Shown piece after piece: positions 11,601 through 24,236 of a stretch of DNA of 64,000 nucleotides. Source of the DNA: Epiperipatus broadwayi (lineage: Eukaryota; Onychophora; Udeonychophora; Euonychophora; Peripatidae); the NCBI GenBank assembly GCA_028023455.1, contig JAQFVV010000186.1, positions 186,001-250,000 of the forward strand, in the 5' to 3' direction. Below the pieces are notes generated by a model. The model did not search any database. It saw only the letters and a program-made list of their open reading frames with translations, and was not told where the DNA came from. Position numbers and translations under genes: made by a program. Position 1 is the first letter of the stretch. Every line of letters begins with the position of its first letter.

Positions 11601-13788
11601 TATTAAGTATCTAGTAAACTTAATATATTTCAAAATCCATATTCTGTGACTTATTTTCAATCTCTTGGTCATATGTTTCAGAATCTAATTCAAATGTATT
11701 GATTTTATGGAATTCATATAATTTTAGAGAATTACTTTTAAAAATATTACAATTTCAATATCATTACCTTTACTATAAAAAATACTGACAATGAATTAAA
11801 TGATTAGCCACGTGGGAAGGAAAGCTGGAAAAGGAGGTGATAACAACAAAGTTTTATATCTATTTCTCTAACTCAATCAATCATTATAAATGTTGAGTTG
11901 CATAAGTTTTCCATTTCCTCCATTGTTTTTTCCTTCGTAACTTACTTGACATTACTTTCAAGCTATATCAAGATCTTTACATGCATTGTTTTTATGTGAT
12001 GTGAGGACAAACAGCTGAAACTATACACACAAATAATTGTAAAAATTTCGCATTTGTAAATGTCTTTATGTGATGTAAGATCAAATGGCTGAAAATATTC
12101 ATCATGAAAGTAACTGTAAAAACTATTTTAAGATAGTTTAGATAATTCATACATAATTTAATAATTTTTATCTTTATTTTTGGTCAGTAATCTTGTTTAG
12201 AAATATCAAAATATTAATGAATTGTGGTTGTCTAATAATTTTTTGAGTTATTTTATTAATCAAAAAGTATTTAAGACAGGATCTGTGATAATAATATTAT
12301 TAAAGTTTAATCTGAAGTCAGTAAATACTGTTTTATAATTTTTTTAATATAGAAACAAAAAATTTATTAAGTATAAACAGTAATCTAATACTTGTATTTA
12401 CTCTAAACATATTATGTAATCACAGTAGCAAATGTTTATACATTTCAATTATGCATTTGAGTAAAAAAGAATAAATATAAATAATTGTATTTATAGGAAA
12501 CTAAATTGAAAGAGAAGTTCCTACAAAGTTTAATAGCTCACATTAATCTTTAACTGAGCTTTAAAGAGTATATCTGGGCTAGGGACAATCTTTAATTTGG
12601 TAAATGATTAATGATAATTACTACTGTATTGATTTGAAGTGAATGACATCAAAGTTGTGAGTTGAGTAAGTTTAACACTTGTAAATCAAAATACAACAAT
12701 TTACTATGAAACATAGTGCAGACAATTATAGAATTTACACATGATAAATCATCAAATGGCATCAATAAATTTTTTTTCACACTAATGTTGGGTCCAAAAA
12801 GTTGGTTTCTAATTGACTGAAGGAATGAAGACATTGACAGATCACAAAATTTATAAAGGTCACCTAGGCAATTGAATGAAGATGATTCACAGTGATTACG
12901 AATATATAGATAACAATATGCTTGAAAGACCAAATTTTTACCATTATTCTATTTAGTGATGAAGTTGTTTTTCTAGAAATAATGTAGATTCAACTATTAC
13001 AGATTCACCATAATCCATACTTCTACTATAAGTGGTGTTATTTTGGTAATAAATGACATATAAATTATATAAAAATAATAATATCATATATAACATCTAT
13101 TATAAGAAATATATATATCAGCAATTTTATATTAAAAGCCTTTTTCAGCATAATGGACTTGTATTTCCATTTTTGATGATATATAAATATATAATGTATG
13201 AATTCACATTTATTCTAATGAAATATCATTAATGTTTGATCATTTATGTTTTGAACACCCCATATACATATTGTACATCTACACATATAGTGTAAAATTA
13301 AGAAACTCACAAAATGTGTAGATCTAGTCTACATAGAGGTCTATTGATTAGATCTTGTTCTTACAAAATGGCCATTACTTTATTAAAAAAAAAACTACAG
13401 CAAAATATTTTTCTTGAAGGTGTTTAAATAAAATTATTGGAAAAACTTTCTTTTTTCAAAGCAATTTGTTTGTCTGAAAAGCTGTGGCTGCTTTATATAA
13501 TCATATGTCATTGCTATTTTCATCCAACTGCAAAATGATTTTAAGAAGGCTTTCTGTTCTGCAGTTAGTTCATTCTTGAAGTATTTTGAAGCTATTATTA
13601 GCCATAGTAAATTTAAGTTTGAACTTGATAATTGGAATAAAATATCTACTATAGTGAAAAATTAATTTCATGTAACTTAATAGGAATCTGAAGTTAGTAT
13701 CTCTAAGTGAATTAAATACAATCAGAAAGTCTATGAAAAATATAAATGTATTTTTTAAAATTTAAATATAATTCATTTATGCATGGAT
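8660..13788. other. Long AT-rich stretch without genes
   Basis: No coding frame is supported. The stretch 11090-11340 is low-complexity ATTT/AAAT repeat. Open frames here are short and AT-driven; the 94-codon minus-strand frame at 12649-12933 matches nothing I recognise. Confidence 0.5.
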
Positions 13789-13917
13789 ATGCATATGTTT
13801 TACAAAGCAGTTTTTTTCTTTTTTTCATTTATTTTATTTAGCTTAGTGCACTTTTGGCACTGAAATGCATTAAGCTAAATAAAATAAAAGAGAAAAAAAC
13901 GCTTTGTGAAGCATACA
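13789..13917. mobile_element. Small hairpin (MITE-like) element
   Basis: Two arms of about 55 bp are inverted copies of each other: the left arm starts GCATATGTTTTACAAAGCAG (13791) and the right arm ends GCTTTGTGAAGCATAC (13916). They surround a 15-base loop with CTTTTGGCACTG. There is no coding capacity. The arms include T-rich/A-rich tracts, so a chance palindrome is not fully excluded, but the matched GCTTA and CAAAGC blocks argue for a foldback. Confidence 0.65.
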
Positions 13918-15867
13918 TAACACAAAAGAATAACATGTATAATGAAGGGAAAACTAATATTAAAATATAAATATGCATTAGAAAAAAAAAAGTTTTATTT
14001 CATTAATAAAAATCTAAAATATTAAAATCAATAAGGTATTGACAAATAAATAGAAAAAAGAGTATTCAAATAATTTAAATTTTATTTTGATAACTAAACT
14101 ATTTAAACTACAGCCTTTATGCTTAAACAAGTCTGTTTAACAAAATAATATTGTAAGTGGGCAGTAAGTGGAATATAAATGATTATCCTAGAATATGAAA
14201 CAATGTCTTATCCATCAGATTATGATAATCTTTTGGTTTTTTTAAAGTGACATAGTTTACATATGGTAAGCAAATAGCAGTTGACAGTTTGTTATATTTA
14301 AAGTATTGAGTTCATTTTAATGGTAGTAAAAGTGATTATTTATTAATCTATCTTCAAAACATTTTATCTTTGCCTATTGTAGTAAAGTTTATTTAAACAT
14401 TTCAATATTTTTCAGTTACTGCTTTTATTTCCAATCTATTTAAAGTGCTTAGATCATGGTAGTAAATATGATTTCATTTTCTGCTTAATTATAATGTTTC
14501 TATGACAACAGATTGCTGATATTCTATTGGTTTATTTAAATAAGCAGATTGTGATGAAATAGTTTTCATATGACAATCAGCCAATTGTTGGCACCTATGG
14601 TTTAATTTTATATTTATATAATGAAACATAATAAACTTCTATTTTTTAGCACTTTTGATAAGCCCACATAATGGCATAAAAATATATAAAAAAAACATCA
14701 ATGAAAGTTAAGACAAAATGTATTATCCCTGAATATTTGCAATTTATATTTATTTTCAATGTAAATTGAAACAATGAAAATATAACATGAGCTTTTAGTG
14801 TGGGGAATAAAAGAAAAAGCATGTTGTCAGAATTTAATATTCATATCTTTATAGAAAAGTTAAGCTTACCTTTAAGATATGTAAAAGTCACAATTGCAAA
14901 TTACATCTAAAACACAAAAAATGTTTCTATACTTGTTGTCTTGTGATTGATATAAATTCTTTGATATATATAAAGCGATTATTCAATTTGGAAATATTAA
15001 CAAAATGTAGTAAATCTCTTACAAATTTTGTGAGTTTGTTTAGCATACAGAATACCAAAAGTAAAGTTCATTTATGTCAGAGAGAAGACCAGTAATGAGT
15101 GCCTCTGTAATGCACAAAGTTTTGTGCAGTTATTTGTTGCTACTTGAGTGTATTTGTATGTAATTGCTTTATTATTTATACATTTATTTTTAAGTCATTA
15201 CCATCTATAATAATTTCTGAGTGTATGATATCATTTATTGATGATTGCATTTAAATGTTATCATTAATATGATATATTGATGCCTGCTATCTGATTTGAG
15301 TAGAATAGAGTTAATTGCTTTAGGAAAACCAATTCATATCTTGTAGCAGACTGTAGAATGATTTTAAGATAATTATATATTTATTATAATTGGCTGTTTT
15401 ATTTTACACAGTGTACCAATAACTGTTTACTTCCTTGACTACTGAATATATATTTTAATGTAAGATGAGTTTATAAATTGGGTGAGGTAACTTAAACTTT
15501 GATAGAATACTGAGTAAGTTCACTACATTCATTCCCTATGGCAAAAAACATTTTACAGATAAAGCATTCTAATAAGTACTTTATTAGTTTATAGTTTATT
15601 CTATTACTTCTTTTGTTAGCACCCCTGCTGCTGTCTTCCTCCCTGGAATTTCATTGGTCATTTGCTTTGTCTCTTGTGTTGATAAAGCTTTGGTATGGAT
15701 TGGATCTTGAATACTAATTGCTGTTAGATCTGTTTTTGAATGTCACTGATTGAAAATTTCTGGTCAACTGGACTCCAAATGTAGATGATTTGTAAGATGT
15801 CTATGAGTCTGACCTTCTGGTATTTTACTATTATATGCTGACATCTTTAGTCCACTACTACAGCTTT
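13918..15867. other. AT-rich spacer
   Basis: No gene or structured repeat is supported. The segment 15600-15860 is slightly less AT-rich but contains no recognisable protein on either strand. Confidence 0.5.
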
Positions 15868-16217
15868 AATATTGTAATAACGTGAAAGCTAAAACTTTCA
15901 ATAGATACGCCTTAACGTGCTTACGTGACAGCCAATAAGATGGAATAATGACATCACATAGACCTCTCAATTCTCAAACACAAGTCAGAACTATAAGAAA
16001 AAGATGGGACCCATCTTAATCTATGCCTCAATTTATATATAAATAAGCCAAAATGCTTGAGTCTGACATTTATATATAAATTGAGGCATAGATTAAGATG
16101 GGTCCCATCTTTTTCTTATAGTTCTGACTTGTGTTTGAGAATTGAGAGGTCCATGTGATGTCATTATTCCATCTTATTGGCTGTTGAAAGTTTTAGCTTT
16201 CACGTTATTACAATATT
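15868..16217. mobile_element. Long-hairpin MITE
   Basis: A 350-bp near-perfect palindrome. The left end AATATTGTAATAACGTG is mirrored by CACGTTATTACAATATT on the right, and the arms stay almost identical inward through AAGATGGGACCCATCTT to a spacer of about 30 bp (AAATAAGCCAAAATGC). The left arm has an extra block of about 30 bp (around 15901-15930, GATACGCCTTAACG) absent from the right. Flanking TA dinucleotides would suit a Tc1/mariner-type insertion. No transposase is nearby. Confidence 0.85.
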
Positions 16218-17159
16218 ATCTGTTTACGATTAATAAATTTGATATATTTACTGCAGCTTTAATACATTTTTTTGAGTGTATTTGACATAGCTATAATGAT
16301 AGATAACTTAATTGTGAGAGTGTGTTTACCTAATTGTAAGAGTGGTATTTCATTAAAATTTCAGTTAGTGATTTAATAAGAACAGTTGATGAAGTTGATT
16401 CTGTACCAACAACATTCTGACTTCGGCAGATGTTTTTCATTTCTTGCATTATATGCTTAACTTACTTATTGTATTTTTGGTGAAACAGTGATGGTAATGT
16501 AGGTTTTATTTTATTATCTGTACTCCTAAATTGGTTGGGTGTAAATTTTTGTCTATTTTGAAAATAACCATTGAGAGAATGCACATGACAAATATTTTTG
16601 TGAATATCTTAATAGTGGATGATGTGTAAAACAAGAGTCTTGTGGGTATTTTTTGCCATTAAAAAAAGATTTCTATAATAATAAGGAATTATTTACTTTT
16701 CTGTGGACCACCTTGGTTTGTGTGGAGTCTTTTTTATGATCCTGAAACTTGCTGCAAAAATTGATTTCTGTGTTAGTTGGAATATTTAGATTTATTTGGC
16801 TTAGCTGATATTGGCAAATGTGTGATTTTATATCTGGATCTATACCAGCTGTTAAACATATTACCTAACCATGATTTTCATCCTTACCAATCCATGATCA
16901 CAATATAATAAATTCAAGACTTTGTAAACCTTTGGCTATATATTTAAAAAAACAAAACAAAACAAGAAAAAGTTTTTAATGACAAGATTTAAAAAAGTTT
17001 ATAAATTTGTATTCAATATTATAGATTTTATATTTAATTAAATATATGTAAATAATTTTAATTTGAAAGATGTGAAAATTGCTGTTGTTTTTATTAAGAT
17101 ATTTTTAAAATTCATTTTCAACGCAAACCTTTTATTAACATGATATGTATATTTCAGGT
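16218..17159. other. AT-rich spacer
   Basis: No gene or repeat structure supported. Confidence 0.5.
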
Positions 17160-18080
17160 ATAGTTAGTAAATTCATGCCATGAGATGGCACTGTGTTGAA
17201 TGGACTGTCTAGATGTGGACAGCAAAGGAGGCAATTCAAGGAGAAATGGGATGGTCAAGTTTCTATATGAGAGATGCAAAAAGTAAAATGAAAATGTTTG
17301 GTAGGTTGCAGTTTATGGATAGTAAAAGAATAGCAAAAATAGTGTTTAATTGGGTTATGAGTAAAGGGCAGGTAACAAGATGGGTGAGAAAGGTAATGCG
17401 GTATGCAAAAGATTTGGATAAAGAATTTATATCGGTATACTTGTATAAAAGATGGGATGATTGTGTTAGGGGGATTGTTGAGTGTTATAGTGTTAAGGAA
17501 TGGGATAAAAGAATAGAAGCATTAATAAAAAATAGGGAGTTGGAGAGATGGAGAAGTAGTATGGAGTTTAAGAAGAGTTTAAATATATATAGAAGTAAAC
17601 GGAATATTGGAAGCGAGTTAATTTATGATAATAGTAAGGAAAGTAGTTTATTGTTTAAGGCTCGAACGGGATCTTTAGCAACAAGAGAATATACATGTAA
17701 ATGGAAAACTATGGGTGATTTAGCGTGCAAATTGTGTAAGGAAGGTATAGAAAATATTAGGCATCTGTTGATTGAATGTAAATGCTTGAAAGCAGAAAGG
17801 GTACAGATAATGAAGTTATGGGAGAATAGGTATGAACAAAGTGACAATACAGAAAGTGAGTTAGTAGTTTTTATGCTGGGTTTGCGAAAAGATAAGGGGG
17901 ATTTAGATTTAAAGGCCATAGAGTTGACAAAGATTATGTTGTGGAAATGGGATGGGGCAGAATATGGGAAGATTTAGAGTGGGGAATGGAAAATAAAGTG
18001 GCTAACAGGTTTATCTGGGCATAATTGCCGAGATATTCTTGACTTCGTTTAAGGAGAAGCCAAATACATCACATCACATT
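17160..18080 (+). pseudogene. 3' end of a non-LTR retrotransposon (CCHC C-terminus)
   Basis: C-terminal part of a non-LTR retrotransposon polyprotein. An open frame of 254 codons runs from 17213 to 17977. It holds WTAKEAIQGEMGWSSF, the linker that follows reverse transcriptase in several non-LTR clades, then a CCHC knuckle, CKLCKEGIENIRHLLIEC (C-x2-C-x7-H-x4-C), near residues 175-192, and VVFMLGL near the end. A TAG lies directly before the first ATG, so the reverse transcriptase is missing and this is a 5'-truncated copy. The 3' UTR (AAAGTGG..AACA..TTT..CTGGGCATAAT) is shared with the copy at 38830-39545. It ends in an ACATC-like tail near 18075. The clade is unsettled. Confidence 0.75.
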
Positions 18081-18257
18081 AATGACCCCAATACATTTAT
18101 TAGTAGTACAGTATTAATTTATGATGTGTTAGTATTATGTCTTTTTTTATGCTCACTTATAACATACTATTTACAAATATAATATTTCCATTATTATGGA
18201 GGAATAAAGCTGTAGAAACTTAAAATAACGATTCTACTGTTATAAAATATTAATATA

Positions 18258-18578
18258 GGGGATTTGAACACAGACTTTCAAACTTCCTTAGGCTATTTAA
18301 TCTATCTCATACAACTGATACACATGATCACGCATATGTGAAAAAGATAAATGATCTCCAATGTAATATTTTGTGCTGGACCAGCACTCATCCGTTCGTC
18401 CAGATCATCTCTCATACATTTATATATAATCTCTGCTCGATTATATGTATTTGATAAACTGGACCAACTATGAGGGTTGGTTCAGCATCGTTTTAACGTG
18501 TGTGTGGTAATATATATCAGTTGTATGAAATAGAGTGGATAGCCTAAGGAAGCTTGAAAGTCTGTGTTTAAATCCCAT
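18258..18578. mobile_element. Compact palindromic family C relative
   Basis: About 320 bp with inverted ends: TTTGAACACAGACTTTCAAA on the left and its complement on the right, followed inward by CTTAGGCTA and TACAACTGATA blocks and complements. The interior has the family C landmarks GATAAATGATC and TGGACCAGCACTCATC. The hammerhead position (about 18345-18410, minus strand) reads CGGAUGA and CAAAA in place of CUGAUGA and GAAA, so it is inactive. Flanks are AT-rich and a target duplication cannot be assigned. Confidence 0.7.
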
Positions 18579-19709
18579 ATATTAAATATAATCTCCATGT
18601 ATAAAAATATACTTGTTTTCAAATGTTAATATAAAATACATTTTAAATGAATAACAAAAGGATTACTTTGATTGTGAAAAGAATTCTCACTTTTTTCCAA
18701 ATATTATGTAATAGCATATGTATTATATAACTAGAATATATGTATATTCATTATGTTTTAATCTTTAAAATCTTTGCGTCATGTATAATATTTATGTTAT
18801 ACAAAACCTATCTTAAAAGAAATTAAAAAAAAAAAATGTTTAAAAAGTATCATATATAATTTTATGGAAATATTCTTATTTTGTTAAATAAACTAAAGAG
18901 AAGATTAATTAAATATTATGTTTAACCATTAATTGTTTTCTTTAATACGTTATAATGATAAAATATCGTAAATGTGATTAGATAAAGATGATATTAAACA
19001 AAATGAACATTTCTATCATCATAACTTTTATACTTATTATTTTTCTGATTGTTTCCTTTTTTTTCTTCATTGACTGTATTAGTGGTAATATAAATATTGA
19101 AAATATTTCTTTTATGCTCTTTATACGGTGCAACACTATATATCGCAGAACTATCTGTTGTTTTGCAAGAATATTATGTAAATTGTTGCATTATATACAG
19201 TATGTAATAGAAGTGTTTTCATTATTTATAATAGTATTTTTTATAAAACTTCTAATCATATTATATTTCGTAGAAAACATCAAAATTAATGTAACTTCTT
19301 TATTTATAGAAAAATATTTATAAAAATATAAAACATACTTATCAAATGACAAAATAAAATAAATGGTAGGTGCTATGTCCCGAGGGTATTATTTTCTCAA
19401 TGCCAGCCAGGAGAACATTAATAATTTAAATAAACTTAAGTCAAACAAGTTTATTCAGTGTTAAATAACAAAATAGAAAAAGAAATAAAGAGTAAATAAC
19501 GAATAGAAATTTTATTAGAAATCTCTATCGAAAGCTGCTTGGATGTGTTGATTTCTAAACGTGCTCCTATGATTGTAATCCATTGCCTTAGCCTTCAATG
19601 AAGAAAAGTTTCATGTACCAATTCTGGTATGACTGGGTAATACATATAAGTTATGAATGAGGAACCTAGCAGTTATCTTATCTATAATATAATCAGTTGT
19701 TCATGTAGC
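18579..19709. other. AT-rich spacer
   Basis: No gene supported. A 111-codon plus-strand frame (18988-19323) is made of Ile/Phe/Leu-rich residues as expected from AT-rich noise. Confidence 0.5.
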
Positions 19710-19863
19710 ATGCTAAACATATCACATGATCACCATTTCATATGCTTACACATGCTGTTAATAAGAGTATCAAACTCTCCATATAGTAGTGCCACCAAGT
19801 GCAAGACTTTGTAATCAATGGATACAAGAAGGTTTGTGCATAGTCCCTATCTAGTGCATACTC

Positions 19864-19923
19864 ATCCAACATCCCCACTCTAGTTTCTAGCTTGTGGCTT
19901 TTATCAGTGAGGAGCCTTGGATT
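19864..19923 (-). ncRNA. Decayed hammerhead ribozyme, family A
   Basis: Core reads CUGAUAA (G8 changed to A), and helix III/H17 reads ACUAGAG instead of ACUAGUC. Helix II AGC/GCU with loop CACAA and the GAAA are kept. Expected to be inactive. Confidence 0.7.
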
Positions 19924-20296
19924 TGAAAGCATTGCACCTAGATCTCAGGATATAATGTAACCCTCCAGTAGCCACCTTTTAACTATTTGGTTAACTATTG
20001 TATGGAGAGCTTGGTACTTTTATTAACAGCATGTGAAAGTGTAAAATGGTGATCGTGTGACTTTTGATGGTTTTACACCTATCCTGCCCATAGGATAATG
20101 GTGGCTGTGATTTTTGAAAAATCACTGACACCAAAATGTATAGATACTGAACTGAGTTCAGATCTGTATGACTATACAAGTGAATGATCTTGAGTTTGAA
20201 ACATTATGGTGTTTGCATTTTGGCCTCCTAGCTTTATAGTTAACCAAATAGATAAAAGGTGACTTCTGGGGGATTGCATTAGATCCCGAAATACAA

Positions 20297-20350
20297 AGTT
20301 CTTCACTAATGAAAGCCACAAGCTAGAAACTAGTCTGGGGATGTTAGATG
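20297..20350 (+). ncRNA. Decayed hammerhead ribozyme, family A inverted copy
   Basis: Core reads CUAAUGA (G5 changed to A). GAAA, ACUAGUC and most of helix I (CUGGGGAU side) remain. Expected to be inactive. Confidence 0.7.
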
Positions 20351-20471
20351 AATTGGCACTAGATAGGGACTCTATGCACAAACCTTTCTGTGTCCATTGA
20401 TTACAAAGACTTGCACTTGGTGGCATTACTGTATAGAGAGTTTGGTACTCTTATTATTATGCTGAACATAT

Positions 20472-22213
20472 TTGCAATTACTTGGTTTCTTACATACACA
20501 CCAATAATTATTAGGGGGTATTTTTTATAAGAGTCCATTTTTGCATAATTATATAATTTGCATAATTGTTTTTCAATATATGTTTAAATGTTTGATTGGC
20601 ATATGTAGATTTACTAGAGTAACATAATATTAATAAGGAGATATTTTATTCATATAATGATCAACTTTATTTACATTGCATATATAAACAATACATACAT
20701 AGACAGTTCAAAAAGATGTCATCTACACAATAATCTGGAAAACTTGTTGAGATAATAATAATATCATTTGCATTAACTTGGTCATATAAAGAAACAAAGG
20801 GTGATAATTAAAATGCCTAAAACATTTTTATATTTGAATAGCACTAAACAATCATATGATAGTAAATAAAATATCAAATGAAAATTATAATTGTGGTTTT
20901 CTATGTTTTTCATAAGTCAGGATAATAAAGGTTATTAAATCATATAAAACCTTGTGATTTATCTCTGTCAGCAGTATAAATTATTCAATTGTGGCATAAA
21001 AGTCTTATGATTATAAACATATAAATAACTAACATAAAATAAGTAAATGGAATATTATGAACTATGAAAACCTTTTATTTAATGTGAATGTTTAATATCT
21101 ATTAGGTATATCTATCAATGTTAATGAAATTAAACTGACTTACTTTTTAATGATTTGATATATAATTGTTTCAATAAATCTAAACATTATGTATTATATG
21201 AGATAATTAATTACAATGGTTTACATTCTCTCATGGAGCCATATTGTAGGATCATCTTTTTTTAATTTTATTTTAATAATAATGCTTATTCTAAATATTC
21301 TAATTAGTAGATAATGTTAAAACTCACTAAGCTCAAATTTGATATATCATTAATAATCAATATGTACAAAAGTTTACGCTCATGCATATAATATTCATGA
21401 TATGCAAATAAACACAATTTCTCAAGGCAAAATGCTTTTTTATGTACATTTTAAATAGATTAATAAATTCTTACATTAATTAATAAATCCATTGAAGAAA
21501 TGTTGATATTTTAAAAAAGTGATTATTATTATGTTTTATTTAGTAGCAGGTGATTCATAAGCACTATAATGCAACACCCCCAGAAAACATTAATTATTTA
21601 ATTTGTGATTGAATTGTTAATAATATAACAGTCATTCAATATTTTGCATACTTATTATATAAATACAACTAATTAAACCATTTTTGAAAAGAATTATTTT
21701 ACTGAAGTTTGAGATTCTATTCAAAGATACTGCTAATTATAGCAGTGTCATATTTGATGAATATCAACAAATTCCACTGAGATTTGTTTATGCTTATTAC
21801 TGCATATAATTAGTGCCATTGCAGCTGCTTGTTTAACAGTGTTAGTAGTTATTTCAGAGTGATATGCTTATCTATTCTGGTTTTATTCTGAATCAATAAG
21901 TTTTTATTGTTTTCATTTAGGATGAGCAGTAAAATATGTTTTTTTTTGCTTGTAATTAACATTTACAAATTAACATATAAATATTTTTTATAGAAAAATA
22001 TAACAAAATAATAAAATAAATATTATTTTAAATATTTATCACGATTAGTGTTAATGCTGAATATTTAACAAAAATTACATTTTTCCAATTGCCATTATGT
22101 AAAAATTGAAATAAAAAGTAAAGGTCAAGCCACACCAAATATTATTATTTGTCAAACAGCAGTTAATAAAAACAAAAAAAATATATTAGATCTTTTAATA
22201 ATGATTGGTGTGG
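20472..22213. other. AT-rich spacer
   Basis: No gene or structured repeat supported. Confidence 0.5.
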
Positions 22214-22228
22214 AAAAATAAAATAGTT

Positions 22229-22326
22229 TTTTTTTCTTTCATATGTCAAATGTGTTGACCGGGAAGCAAACCCGGGCCAGCTGCTTGGAAGGCGGCTATG
22301 CAATTACTAGCCTACCAATGCTTGAC
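22229..22326 (-). mobile_element. tRNA-derived SINE with 15-bp target duplication
   Basis: Read on the minus strand it starts GTCAAGCATTG, has a degenerate A-box region, a B-box-like GGTTTGCTTCC inside a GGG..CCC stem, then CATATGAAAG and an A-rich tail. The flanks carry a perfect 15-bp duplication, AAAAATAAAATAGTT, at 22214-22228 and 22327-22341. It is the same family as 23215-23340. Transcription would be by RNA polymerase III from the internal boxes. The perfect duplication suggests a fairly recent insertion. Confidence 0.85.
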
Positions 22327-22500
22327 AAAAATAAAATAGTTGTATGGCTACACAATTAGAAATACTCTGTTTTGTTTTTCTTGTTTATTTTTTGGAGGCA
22401 ATACCTTGCTTTAAAATTTCACAGGCTATTACTGATTTTATCTCAAAAGTGAAAATAAAATTTCAAACCAATACAAAAAAATTATATTTGTTTACATCAG

Positions 22501-22867
22501 ATCATCATCATCATTAACCATTATCAATCCACTGCAGAATGAAGGTCTCTCCAAGTTCAATCCATCTTTTATGATCTTTAGCTTGTCTTCTACACATCAT
22601 CCCTGCACACTTTATTTCATCCATCCATCTCCCATGTGGTCTCTTTCTGGGTCTTTTACAATCTCTTGGAATCCAGTTTAAGATTTCAATTGTCCATCTA
22701 TTATCATCTCTTCTAGCAATATGTCCAGCCCAACTCCACTTCAGTCTTTTAATTTTTTCAATGAGGTCAGTAACACCTGTTTGTTCTCTTACCCATATAT
22801 TGCATTTTCCATCTCTTCTTGTTACTCCCAACATGCATCTCTCCATACTTCCTTGAGTGGTCTGAAG
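22501..22867 (-). pseudogene. RTE-clade 3' fragment
   Basis: Extreme 3' end of the same RTE family as 40693-43968. The frame reads TTQGSMERCMLGVTRRDGK, then VREQTGVTDLIEKIKRLKW, GHIARRDDNRW and LNWIPRDCKRPRKRP, ending FILQWIDNG before the ATG-repeat tail (plus strand ATCATCATC at 22501-22513). Homology stops after CTGAAG at about 22867, so it is severely 5'-truncated. No clear target duplication. Confidence 0.88.
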
Positions 22868-22879
22868 TATAAATTTAAA

Positions 22880-23198
22880 ACATAATATATAATAATTTAA
22901 TTTTAAAATCACAAGGCAATTTCATTCATAGGATTAATTGATATCAACTAAAGTGAAATAGAAAAAAAAAACTATAAAAATAAAAATGGATGCAATGTGT
23001 TTGAGAGGTTTTAGAGAAATTGTACCCTAATTACTGAGCCATGATTGTAGTTTAGTTACTTATATGTCTTTGAGCAAAAAAAACAAAAAAACTTTATTTA
23101 TCTTCCCTGTTTAGATTATGATCAATATTGAATGAATGTAAAGTAAATATGCCAGAGATAACTAAAAAAAAAAAATGAAAAAAGGAATAAATACTTAT
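22880..23198. other. AT-rich spacer
   Basis: Nothing recognised apart from A-rich runs. Confidence 0.5.
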
Positions 23199-23214
23199 AA
23201 AACAGTTATTTATG

Positions 23215-23340
23215 GTCAAGCATTGTTAGCCGAGAGGTCATCGCAGCCGCCTTGCAAGCAAGTAGTTGGTTGCAGATGGTTGTGGGTTTGCCTCCTGGCA
23301 GATGCTATGACATATGAAAAAACAACAGCAACAAAAAAAA
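23215..23340 (+). mobile_element. tRNA-derived SINE with 16-bp target duplication
   Basis: Starts GTCAAGCATTG. A-box TAGCCGAGAGG at 23227-23237 (resembling tRNA-Leu/Ser heads) and B-box-like GGTTTGCCTCC at 23285-23295. Then CATATGAAAA, a CAACAGCAAC segment and a poly(A) tail. Flanks are AAAACAGTTATTTATG (23199-23214) and AAAACAGTTATTTGTG (23341-23356), 15 of 16 identical. Between A and B boxes it has an extra segment of about 16 nt relative to the copy at 22229-22326. The poly(A) tail implies mobilisation by a LINE that recognises poly(A), unlike the ATG-tailed RTE copies here. Confidence 0.88.
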
Positions 23341-23356
23341 AAAACAGTTATTTGTG

Positions 23357-24235
23357 ATACTATTATAAAAAAAATACAAGAAATTAAAATAATGAATACA
23401 TTTGTTTATTGCTTTCAAAAGAATGAAAAAGCTTTTTTTTTTTAGGAAGATGCGCCCATTTTAAGATAGATGATGTTATTGTAAAATGAAATGGTTTTGA
23501 TCTAGCTTTGTGAAGATGCACTGTTGCAGACAGGAATATTAATTATTACTGATAATCTCGTATTAAGTGATGGCAATATGGAACTTCATTTTTTAGCTTT
23601 CTTCACAAATTTGCAATGAATGTTTCATTGCTCTGTTGGATGAACATTTGTATTAAGAGCTACAATGTGATAAATTTAATGTTGTTTTTCAAAACTTTAA
23701 CCAAAATAAAACAAGAAATAATTTATTTTTTATAAAATGAAAATAATTGTATGTTCAATTATCATAAGAAAAATAAAGAATTTAAAGTCACTATTTAATT
23801 GTATTCCTTACCATACCATTCACTTCATTCTTTAAGACTAACAATTAATTCTTTATTCCTTTCTTTTACTTTTATTCTTTTATTGTTTACTCTGTATTTT
23901 AAAGCTAACCTTATAATAGCAATTATTTCTAAATTGTTTTCAATTTAATTTTCTTTTTTAATCACCAGGGGAATATTTTCCATTTATACTGATACTTTTG
24001 TTTATTTCTATTCTTTTTTAATCCACACCGAAAAAATTCTTCATTTTAAAAACTATAATTGCATTCTATTGTAAATTAATATTTACTTTTGAACAGTCAA
24101 AAGTTTTTCTTTACATTTGCTTTGCATTCAAAAATCTGTTTTGGAAAGTGGTTCAACTAGTAAATTCTTTTGCTCAATGTTCATTCATTTTTATTTTTTT
24201 TTCCTCTGGTTTTTTTGATTCACAATAATAGCTAT
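23357..24235. other. AT-rich spacer
   Basis: No gene or structured repeat supported. Confidence 0.5.
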
Positions 24236-24236
24236 T

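Larger units (their letters stand above)
19723..20458. mobile_element. Palindromic decayed family A dimer
   Basis: One direct and one inverted family A monomer forming a 736-bp palindrome. The left end CACATGATCACC is the same monomer start as in array A. The right end is GAGAGTTTGGTACTCTTATT. A 13-bp duplication with one mismatch flanks it: ATGCTAAACATAT (19710-19722) and ATGCTGAACATAT (20459-20471). Both internal hammerheads are mutated. The mismatch and core decay indicate an older insertion than array A, but the size of duplication and the left terminus are the same. Confidence 0.8.

Noticed and set aside
12649-12933. 94-codon minus-strand open frame
   Set aside because: No recognised domain, no neighbouring exons and no repeated copy.
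18988-19323. 111-codon open frame with many hydrophobic residues, possible membrane protein
   Set aside because: Composition (Ile, Phe, Leu, Asn) is what random AT-rich DNA gives. No motif, splice context or homologous copy.
23215-23340. Functional tRNA gene
   Set aside because: A and B boxes are present, but there is no full cloverleaf, and the poly(A) tail and target duplication mark it as a SINE.
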